64,000 bases of DNA, from positions 76,774,358 through 76,838,357 of the forward strand of contig CM065814.1 in the NCBI GenBank assembly GCA_033398695.1, read 5' to 3'. A program made the translations under genes and the position numbers. Shown in pieces: positions 55,462 through 64,000 of the stretch. This stretch comes from Orobanche coerulescens (taxonomy: Eukaryota > Streptophyta > Magnoliopsida > Lamiales > Orobanchaceae). Positions within the stretch are counted from its first letter, which is position 1. Every line of letters starts with the position of its first letter. Under the pieces are notes generated by a model. It worked only from the letters and a program-made list of their open reading frames with translations. It did no database searches and was not told the DNA's origin.

Positions 55462-57714
55462 ATGTCCGGAGGAAGACCAGATGTGTATGAGGCGGGTAGT
55501 ACTTCCGCCGCCGGGGCTTTGACCGCCCGGGATGGACTTTCTGCAGAGTTCCATGTGGACACCGCCGTTGAGGCCATCCGCGCTGGGATTGAGCCTGCAG
55601 AGGTCGAAGAACTTTTCAATGAAGTTGATGCGTCCAAGGCGGCGAAGGCCGAGCAGATTCGTTCACTGAAACAGGAGGAGATGGATGCGACGGCGCACTG
55701 GGAGCGGAACAGCGCGTTCGGTAAAGCCTTCACATATTTTGCCGATCTCATGGAGATATTGGCCGGCCCACTCCCCAAATTTAACTATATTGAATACTTG
55801 ATCACCCATCCTTATGAACTTGTAAGGCAGACGTTGTTTTTGGGCTGCTCGCCGCTCTCCGTGGACCCTTGGCCAGATCGGGAGATCGGCGACCAAGAAG
55901 GATCTGGATCGTTGGAGGACGAGGTTCCACATTCCTTCTGATGTTTGCCTCCACGTGCCTGCCGAGAACGAGCGAGTCGATCAACCTCCCGAGGACATGG
56001 TCGCTGTCAACGAGGCGATAATAGAGGCTGGACTGCGATTCCCGTTGCCGTTTGCTGTCTCCTACCTGTTGACCGCCTCGAACGTGGCGCCGCTTCAATT
56101 GACACCGAACGCCTGGCTGGAGATTGTCTGCACCCTCACTTTGTTTGGTGGCCATCGGTTGTATCGTCTTCCTACGCCGTTGGAGATGAACCATCTCTTC
56201 AAATTAACGGTTCAAAAAGGCTCTGTCGGCGGCTACCAAATCCAAGGTCGCTCAGGCCGGGTGATTCTTGGGGTCCCGAACAAAGTAAGGAGCAATCCGT
56301 CGAAGTGGTTCTAGGTTGGCGGCGCGTGGAAGTCGGCAGCGAGCGACGACCCGACCGACGAGTTGGATATTCCCACCAGCTTTCGCGAGAGGAGTCCGAG
56401 TAAGGATACATGCTGAACTGATCTGATTTTGGCCTTATTTTTGCAGGTGTCATTGTTCCGGCGGCAGGCGACCTCGCTTTTGATTTCGCGATCATCTGGG
56501 AGAAGATACGGAGTCTTCCTGACTATCATATAGATGCACGCCGAATCAACAACGGATCCTGTTGGTTGGTCGCTCGACTATTTCGCTACCCTCGCCATCT
56601 AAAGGTTCCAGGTACGAACTTTCGTGATCTTCTGACATGTCGATCGTCTTGATGGAGGAAGATTACTAACTTTGTCGATTGTTTGCTTATGCAAAAATTC
56701 GCTCCCCTTGTTTCCCAGAGCCCCCTGCTACGATTGCCATGTCTAATCCGGCAGTCATGAACTGCCTTCGTCAAGGGAAATAAGTGAGCCGAGCTCCTAC
56801 TGCTCCGCTGCGACCGACCCCGGTGGCAAGACCTCTCCAGGAGCCTGTCGTCGAAGAGCAGGAGCCTCGGGAGGAGGATCAACTTCGGCTCATCCGCAAG
56901 AAAAGGAGGGTTGTGGAGCCCTCGGCCTCTGCCACTGCTGACGAGCCGCCGATCTCCATGCCTCCGCTTTCCGCGGTTCCTCTAGTGAAAGGGTCCACTT
57001 TGCTGGGTTATGTCACTTGTGTAGGAAATATACTAACTCTCTTGCTCTTTGTGTAGGATCCGCCACTCCGACCCGAACTGCTCGCCGATGGTGTTGGACT
57101 TCCTGACGAGCAAAGCTCCTCGCGCGGTCAGCGATATCCCTTCTTACGTCGCTCGGGCTACCGCCTCCCTCCCGAAGGCCTGGAAGACCGATCTGGATGT
57201 GATCGCGCACCGACGATCTGCTGACGCGATGCAGGCTACTTTCGCACTGGCCCTCCAGACGGCGACGATGGCTGCTCAAGCCATGGTGGACTATGAGGGG
57301 TGGCCGTCCACCGCTCGTATCCATGCAGACCTCGAAGCCGCTTGGAAACAAAACATTAAGTTTGCCGAGAGGCTCGCGGCCATGGATAAGATCTCCATGA
57401 AGGCGACTGAGGCCGATCCCTTTCTTAACGTGGAGTACGTCAGCAAATTCGCCTACTATATGGCTTATGCTGACGCGATCCACGCCGCTAAGAGGGGAGG
57501 GCTCAAGGTCTGCCCTTTGGCTGAAAATTTCAAAGCCTATGCGCTTGAGCACCTTCTGCAGCCAGACTTCACCGTGCCGATCCTCGACCTTTCCGTGGAT
57601 CATGGGACTGATTTGAGCTGGTACCGATTGCCGGACAACCTTGTTCATCCGGGTGCCCCGGAGGATGGGGGTGCAGAGCCTGTTGCTGGCGATGGAGCGA
57701 GCGTCGATCCCTGA
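55462..57714 (+). pseudogene. antisense additional ORF of E3, Transposase_28-like (putative gypsy-type transposon protein)
   Basis: Pieces on the plus strand, opposite to E3 gag: 55462-55941 (acidic N-terminus, MSGGRPDVYEAGS); about 55920-56403 (core AIIEAGLRFPLPFAVSYLLT, QLTPNAWLEI, KLTVQKGSVGGYQ); about 56447-56610 (DFAIIWEKIRSLPDYHIDAR); about 56725-57020 (basic RLIRKKRRVVEP); and 57050-57714 (helical C-terminal domain, 200 residues, no stops). Introns with AG/GT borders are likely at about 56402-56446, 56612-56720 and 57020-57056. A frame change near 55915 and a TAG near 56313 break it. The role of this family is unknown; it has no proven transposase activity. Confidence 0.65.
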
Positions 57715-58200
57715 GCTTTTATGCTTTTTGACTTGTAATTTTTTGTAGCTTTCATTTTATTTTTGCCTTCGCGCGACCGTGTTTGTATTTGTATTCCAAG
57801 TGATGAAATAAATATTTGCTTCTCTGATTTCTTGCTTGTATGATCGTCTTTCCGAGTCTTTTGCATTTGACTTTGTACAAAAGTGTTGAGGAGCGATCAT
57901 TGTGCGTACAGCTCCAAGTGAATTGATAAACTCATACTGGTAACTTTTAGAACAAAGTCGATCGCTGCACATTCATTTGAATAATGCCGATCGTCGTACG
58001 TGTATTCGAGTAAATACAATCGTGGTATATATAGCTCCGCTCTTCCCCCTTGTTTTTGTTTACTTAGTGAAAGTAAGGGAACGAAAATAAATCGTTTAGC
58101 TAGCGGTCTTCAATTTTGCAGATTCCTCGAGGAAGGCCGACCATCCCGGCCTAGAGGAACCATGCACAATCGTGGAGTTCGATGGAACCGACCTCCGCGA
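57715..58200. other. 3' flank of the E3 antisense gene
   Basis: Non-coding; no recognised feature. Confidence 0.5.
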
Positions 58201-59010
58201 CCATGTCTTGTGCGCGAGCGACATTCCGTCTGATGGCCAACATCTCGCGACTCACTTAATTGGGAGGGTCCTCCGTAGGCTACGCCCACCTCATATTTAA
58301 ACGAGGGGCGAGCGATCGTAGCCTGGAGGAGTCCTTGCACGGGACGTCGTCGGATATCGACTCCACGACTGTGGCTTGTTAGCACTATCTACCTTGGATC
58401 GTCATGTTAGATGGCGATCCTCGACGGTATACGTTGTGACGGGGGGAGGGACTCGTCGCATTGTCCGGATCCACCATGTTAGCTGATGGACCTTTGAGGG
58501 CGGGCGAGCGTGTCCACATATCTGTTTTGGAGGGTCCTTTGGCTACACCCACCTCGTCTTTAAACAAAGAGCGAGTGATCGCTGCCCAAAAGAACCTTGA
58601 ATGGTCGCAGAGATTGGTTCCATCGACCTCCACAACCATGTCGGCACTTTTCTACCTCGGACCATCATGTTAGATGGCGATCCTCGACGGTATACGTTGT
58701 GCAAGGGTAGGCGATCGCTTGCCTAGGTCCTTCATGTTGATGACGAACTTTAGAGGGCGAGCGAGTCATCCTCTGATTTGTTTTGGAGGGTTCTTCGGCT
58801 ATGCCCGCCTCGTATTTAAACGAAGGGCGAGCGATCCCTGCCCAAAGGAACCTTGCATGGACGGGTCGTCGGTTTCATCGACCTCCGCATCTATGGCGGC
58901 GCTCTTCTACCTCGGACCGTCATGTTAGATGGCGATCCTCGACGGTATACGTTGTGCTGTGGGAGGCGATCGCTTACCTAGGCTCATTATGTTAGATGAC
59001 TAACTTTAGA
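58200..59010. repeat. 255-263 bp tandem repeats in E3
   Basis: The segment ATGTTAGATGGCGATCCTCG recurs at 58404, 58667 and 58922 (spacings 263 and 255 bp). The linked segment GGCTAYRCCCRCCTCGT recurs near 58279, 58542 and 58794. At least three full units plus partial units are present. Some units are partly open in several frames, with no domain. Confidence 0.85.
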
Positions 59011-59226
59011 GGGCAAGGGAGTCATCCTCTTTCTCGAGGCGTTGTTCAAGCAGTAGCCTTTCGTTTGACATGGTGGGAATCGGGGAAAGACCTCCGAGGT
59101 TCCCACCTCTTGATTGAAACATATAGATCCGGCCTCCGAGGTTGATCGGGGGGTCGACTCGTATGAGCCTTCCGGCCTATCGCGTTTGACTCTGGTGATT
59201 GGTTTGGGAGATTTACGGGGCTCGAG

Positions 59227-60804
59227 CTAAGCCAAAAAACTGTCCAACTTGCCCTCCTCGAACAATCTCCATAGTTGTCTGAGGAGGTCGCGGCATTGGT
59301 TGGTGCTGTGACCGGGACTCTTGTGGTAAGCACAAAATTTATTGTGGTTCAGATGACTGTTGTCCCTTATCGCCTTTGGCTTGCTTAGCGGTTTGCGCCC
59401 CTTGATGGCGTAAAAAATATGGGCCGGAGATCGGTTGAAGATGTGGAGGAGATGGGCTTCCACATCCTCAAAGGCCTTAAAATCACCGGGTGGCTTGACG
59501 ACTGCCTTGTTGGACTTTGCGATCGCCGTCTTTTGGATAGGAGGCGGCGTCCCCTCGCCTAGGCGAAGGGTGAGCAGCCTCTGCCTGGCCAGAAAATCGG
59601 CGGCCTTGGCGCGGAAGGTCGCGTAGGTTGGGGGGATGTCCTTCGTGAGGTGCCTGAACATGGGTGAATGACTATAGAATCTCCCCAGGACTGAGTAGAG
59701 GGCGAGCTCGTCGCTAATGGGCTTGCCAGTGAGGACTATTTTATCCACCCGGTCGATGTAATCTGCATCGGACTCATCTTCCCCCTGCCTGATTTTCATC
59801 ACGCGGTGGGGAGCTTCTGGTCTAGAGACCTTGGCGTCAAAGTATGACGTGAAGTCGCTCGCCAGTTTCTCAAAGGAATTGACTGATCGCAGTGGCAGTG
59901 AGATGTACCACCTATGGTCCAGATCGCCCAATGTTAACGGGAATATTCGGCACCTGGTCGCATCTGACGCACCGCATTCGGTCATGTAGATCCAGAACTT
60001 GCTCAAGTGGGTTTTGGGGTCCGATCTCCCCTCATATAAAGGTGTTTTAGGAGGTGCGATCCTTGGTTGCATGGGGGCAAGCTCGATGTGGACTGCGCGT
60101 GGCTCACTCGGTCCGGTGATCTTTCTACTGGCGCCTGCCCCAGTTTCCATGAGCGCTTTCATCTCGTCGAGCTGGCGTTGCATAGCGGCCATCGCCGTGG
60201 CCTGGCTGCTCGCCGCTCGGTGCTCGTGGTGGGAGCCGAGGCGATCAAGTACTGATCCCCTGGTTCCGCTGTAGATGATGTCTTTGCCGTGGGGCTCGAT
60301 TCTTCAGCGGATGGGAGCCAAACGGCTGACCTGTTTTTGATTGGGAGTTGGGTATGCCGAACTCATGGTGACGGATTCGGACTCCGTCGTCTCATCGTTG
60401 GGGCTGGAATGCCCCGGTCGCCACGATGGATCGCTTCCTAGGCGGCTGAAGACGGAACCATCCCGCCTCGCGAGCGCCTCTTCTCATGAATCGGGGCTTT
60501 CTGGCGATCGCTCGACAAGTAACCCCTTGAGCTTCTGCTTGCCCGCGCGGCGGATGGCCGAGGGGGTTATAGTGGGCACTTCGCATGCTCTCCGTCGCTC
60601 CATTAGGATGGCCATGGCCTCCTTTATCTGTTCCGTAGTTTGGAACTGGTTGAGTGAGCGGCTGGGGCCGTCGCTCAGGAGCGGGATTGAGAGTCTCACG
60701 TCGCCGCGGCTACTCTGTGCCGTAGGTTGGGGCTCGGATTGAGCCGGAATAAGATATTCGGCGGATCGGAGAGTTGCTCTCTTCGAAGTGGTGGCAGACG
60801 TCAT
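59227..60804 (-). pseudogene. E3 gag with two TGA stops
   Basis: A single minus-strand frame of 526 codons starts at 60804 (MTSATTSKRATLRS). It contains a polar N-terminus, a Gln/Arg segment, then the Retrotrans_gag core (PLYEGRSDPKTHLSKFWIYM, IFPLTLGDLDHRWYISLPL, FTSYFDAKVSRPEAPH) and a FCAYHKSPGHSTNQCRDL zinc-binding-like motif. TGA codons lie near 60484-60486 and 60303-60305. There are no frameshifts. The following sequence lacks protease and RT. Confidence 0.85.
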
Positions 60805-60912
60805 TATTCTGAAGGTTTTTCTTTGAAGAACATTGAGTGTTTCTTCAAGTATATGCTCTGGAGAACAGTGAGTCTAATTTTAAACGGTCGGAATGAAAAT
60901 GAGGGTAAATAC

Positions 60913-60930
60913 CCCCTTCCTCTAGCGCCA
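60913..60930 (-). other. primer-binding site of E3
   Basis: On the minus strand TGGCGCTAGAGGAAGGGG, a form common in plant gypsy elements, two bases from the LTR border. It fixes the orientation of E3. Confidence 0.8.
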
Positions 60931-60932
60931 AT

Positions 60933-61847
60933 TGTTGTTACCCAAAATATTATTCGGAAGGGTTTGCTGGAATGGATGAGTAACAAACAAAATGTGAGAG
61001 CACGTCATAGGTAATGTAAATAACACAAGATTTGTCAGGGTTGTTAGTCCCGGGCTTGAATGCTCTCGCGAGATATTATTAATATGAATACTTGGGAGTA
61101 CAAATATTAATGTTAGAGAACAATTACAATGAGTGTAAAGACCCTAGTTATCTAGCTCTTGAGTGCTGATGATTGCCGGAAGAACCATAGTTGATGCTCT
61201 GTGAGTTCTTGTAACAAGGATGAAATGTTGTGTAGATTTCTGAACTCTCGTATGGAGACTACATTTTTTGAACCTTTTTCCAGTTGCTGGAGGTTTCCTA
61301 TTTGTAGGAGTGGAGATAGCTAGGCGATCGCCTTTACTGTATTATAATAAGCGGGCGATCGTCTTTAGCACATGGGTTGGTCTCCATAAAGTCCGCAGCA
61401 GCTGCTGGCAGCCGGATGTGCGAACCAATGAGAAGACAACACGCGTCCTATGTCGTTGTCTTGGGAGGTGCCACCTAGGACCTTTCGGCGGGTCTGTCGG
61501 TAGGTGAGGCAGTCCTTGTCGTTGACAGCTGTTGATGGGCTGGAGTCAAAGATCCTTATTCTGCGGCGCCATTCGCAGATCTGCACGTGGGTCTTCGCTC
61601 CGAAATCTGGTCTTCGTAGATATGATGGATGATGGCCTTACATGTAGCATAGGACGGTCGTCCTTGGTCGGGCACAAGAGTCGATCGCTAGGTGCCAAAA
61701 GGCAATCGCCCTGGACGTCTATCGCTCGGTACCTAATCTCGGTCTGGACTCTTCGCTTGGCAAGTCTGCCTTGGGTTATTTGATGTTGGCTTGGTCACTC
61801 GGCCCTTATGCCGATCGCCGTAGAGGCGTATAAGTCGCCGCACAACA
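60933..61847 (-). repeat. 5' LTR of E3 (915 bp)
   Basis: Pairs with 54018-54932. It is followed by ACAAG and the resumed E1 gag. Confidence 0.92.
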
Positions 61848-61852
61848 ACAAG

Positions 61853-62036
61853 ATCGAAAGGTTGGTCCGAGCAGGGCATCTAATGGAGTTCAACAAAGAA
61901 ATAGAGGTCGAAGGAAACCACTCGTACCCCAGGGGGTACGGGGATGAAAAGAGAAGCTCCTCGGGGACCCGCTGGCCCCCCAGCTAAGAAAGGAGTGATT
62001 CACATGATATCAGGAGGACCGACCGACGAAAGTTCT
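61853..62036 (+). pseudogene. E1 gag, third fragment
   Basis: It continues in frame (KYLKDE | IERLVRAGHLMEFN). After a TAG it runs on as the usual linker to the protease region, with HMISGGPTDESS in another frame, the standard motif just before gypsy protease. It ends where E4 begins. Confidence 0.82.
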
Positions 62037-64000
62037 TGTAACACCCCCAAAGCCAACCGGGAATATTACACCCACATTGGTACCCACAAGGCTAAAATCT
62101 TTTCAAAAATGTTTAAAAATGCCAAAAGGCCGATGCCTGTAATGTTTTAAAAACTCAAATATTTATCAAAACCTAGTTCCCAATTACCGTCAGAAAAATG
62201 CTATTTGAAAGCACAAGGTAAAGACGCCAAAAAGGGCATTTAGAAAGTATATACGAATTAGAAAAATACTGAAAGCCATTATAAAATTACACATGCAGCA
62301 GATAGAGACATGATTAAATACATTTGCATCCGATTCATAACAACCAGAAAAGAATACTCAAATCCCAATAACCATGCCATAGCTAGTATCACCGGAAAGC
62401 TCATCTCTTAACGACCGCTACTAGCTCGAACTCCGGGTACCTAAAACATAAAGCCCACGACGGGGTCAGCCATAATACTCAAAAATGACAACTATCACAT
62501 CATCATATACAATTACATATCAATGTAATTACAAGGAAAGAATATTTCCAATTCGTGGTAACTTATATTAAACCAACCCTTACCTCAATTCACACCTCGT
62601 ATTCTCAAGGGACGAATGAATTCGAAATAACCATCTGTACGGTATTCAAATAATGCCAAGATTCTCGATGACATAAAATTATCTCAAATACGGAGTAATC
62701 TGTCCATGACCAATCCTGTACACTGGATCGCACAATCGAATCCCAATTCTGATAAAACCGATAACACACGATGCATCTGTAGATCAACTGCCCTGAAGCA
62801 ATGACAAGCCCAGTAAACCCATACAAAGTATGAATGCTCACACAATCAATAATAATAAACAACCAATGCATCAAAACGAGAATATAAAATGACATGATAA
62901 CTCCACAAAAGATCGACAAAGGATCAACCACAAACGAGAATACCATGATGTAGTAACTCCAACATGATCAATGAAGGACCAACAACCAGGAATACCAACG
63001 ATACGGTAAACCCCAACAAGATCAATAAAGGATCAAAAACCGAGAATACCAACGATACGGTAAACTCCAACAAGATCAATAACGGATCAACAACCGAGAA
63101 TACCGACGATACAGTAAACTCCAACAAGATCAATCAAAGATCAACAACCGAGAATACCAACGATATGGTAAACTATGACAAGAGAAATAAGGGATCAACA
63201 ACCGAGAAAACCAACAAAATGGTAAACTCCAACAAGATCAACCAAGGACCAACAACCGAGAATACCAACGGTAAGGCAACTCCCAAACAGAATCAATAAG
63301 GATCAATAACGAACGAGATTACCAATGATAGGATGAAATCCAAACGAGATTAATAAAGGGTCAATAACAAACGAATTGACCGTCGATATGGTAACTCCAA
63401 ACGAGATAATAAAGGATCGACAGGGACAGATACACGAGAGAATAAAATCATCAACCGTATACAAATCACACATATGGGATCTAAAATACAAACCCGACTA
63501 TCGAACAGATCCGATTATACATGGATGGTGAACGATCAACCAATAAGACTCAAGATGGACGTCATGATACGCCCGATCCGGACATGTGTCCATGTATAAG
63601 CCAACCACGGTATTGATCAGATACGCTTCTGGTCTCATACCTAATCAGCATTACGAAGTACGTCTCATGTACACAGTTCAATACGAGGTCGAAACCAACA
63701 CATGCTACACGTGCCCGCCCTGAAAATCCTACACGTGACCGATCAGAACATATTTGACTCGATATATGCCACGATACAACATGACAACGAATCTCGAAGA
63801 AACGCATATCCAACAAGGATCATAAGACTTTCCAAGTGAGTAATGATAACTTGATCATGAAAGACCGACACGACCACAATGTCATATTTCCGTCAGACAA
63901 CCGTTCACAGCATGCTCGACAATGTATATAATATTAGCACATAAACTCCCAAGACTGCAGCCAAGGGTCATGGAAGCATCTACTCAGGAATACTCCGGAC
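62037..64000 (-). mobile_element. E4, start of an LTR of a Tekay-like gypsy element
   Basis: The plus strand begins TGTAACACCCCCAAAGCC. Read on the minus strand it ends GGGGGTGTTACA, like the E5 LTR end (CGGGGGTGTTACA), and 62400-62460 resembles the E5 segment before its LTR end. So this is probably an LTR in minus orientation running out of the window (at least 1.96 kb). No coding region is visible. Confidence 0.6.
62931..63420. repeat. ~54 bp tandem repeat in the E4 LTR
   Basis: About nine units built on AACCGAGAATACCAACGATA followed by CGGTAAACTCCAACAAGATC, spaced 54 bp at 62988-63312 and less regular outside. 54 is a multiple of 3, so a frame stays open across them on both strands. Confidence 0.88.

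Larger units (their letters stand above)
54018..61847 (-). mobile_element. E3, gag-only Ty3/gypsy (Tat-like) element with antisense gene, 7830 bp
   Basis: Two 915 bp LTRs (TGTTG...CAACA), target duplication ACGAG/ACAAG, primer site and gag on the minus strand. No RT, RNase H or integrase is found. A spliced gene of the Transposase_28-like type runs on the opposite strand, followed by tandem repeats. Antisense extra ORFs and 3' tandem repeats are known in the Tat lineage (Grande, Retand, Ogre); gag-only elements are known as TR-GAG. LTR divergence by eye is several percent, older than E5 and E6. Confidence 0.87.
21719..64000 (+). mobile_element. Ty3/gypsy element E1 (outermost, heavily interrupted)
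   Basis: E1 starts with the LTR at 21719 inside the hAT relic and reads on the plus strand. Its own sequence in the window is 21719-23564, 53865-54017 and 61853-62036: LTR, primer site and gag only. Everything else from 23565 on is nested inside it: E2, E3 and the start of E4. Pol and the 3' LTR are beyond E4, outside the window. Confidence 0.85.

Noticed and set aside
62964..63299. Plus-strand frame of 111 codons with 18-residue repeats
   Set aside because: It is explained by a 54 bp tandem repeat (multiple of three) within an LTR.

Overview
The window is eukaryotic and almost certainly from a eudicot plant nuclear genome. It contains one recognisable host gene, a four-exon GH28 polygalacturonase with plant-type introns. 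Almost everything else is transposable elements of classic plant families: Ty1/copia, Ty3/gypsy (chromovirus, Athila-like and Tat-like), CACTA/En-Spm, hAT, a foldback MITE and a Cassandra-type 5S-carrying sequence. I cannot name the species from sequence alone.

Layout, left to right. (1) 1-4679: the 5' part of a Ty1/copia element on the minus strand (gag and start of protease, leader, tRNA-Met primer site, 2.0 kb LTR). (2) 4955-14848: a complete 9.9 kb CACTA element with CACTA...TAGTG ends, a CCA target duplication, dense TTTAGCCGACGG subterminal motifs, a broken TNP2-type transposase and a broken Transposase_24 (TNPA-like) gene, both minus strand. It splits an older LTR-like sequence. (3) 14849-17700: LTR remnants and a foldback MITE. 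(4) 17746-19447: the intact polygalacturonase gene. (5) 19858-21718: a 63 bp tandem duplication, a 5S rRNA-derived Cassandra-like stretch, and a hAT transposase relic interrupted by a 322 bp hAT MITE.

(6) 21719-64000 is one nest of LTR retrotransposons. Element E1 (gypsy, plus strand, LTR at 21719) has its gag gene cut by two independent insertions: E2 (23565-53859) and E3 (54018-61847). A third element, E4, begins at 62037 and leaves the window. E2, an Athila-like element lacking RT/RNase H/integrase, is itself cut twice in gag: by E5 (25123-34816, a Tekay/Del-like chromovirus, plus strand) and E6 (35276-47288, an Athila-like element with an extra 3' ORF, minus strand). Target-site duplications are visible at E2 (YGCAG), E5 (TTGAC), E6 (GGGAG) and E3 (AC[G/A]AG), and the interrupted gag frames rejoin at each site, so the nest order is directly readable. 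E3 retains only gag plus an antisense gene with its own TATA box.

Points of most interest: in both Athila-like elements the GC-rich motif array of the LTR recurs in the spacer between pol and the 3' ORF; the E5 polyprotein carries ten stop codons (only TAG/TGA) but no net frameshift, as expected from cytosine deamination; the 3' LTR junction of E2 has undergone a ~0.63 kb inversion; and E3 and E4 carry satellite-like tandem repeats. All identifications are from reading the sequence and from knowledge of the families; no database search was run.
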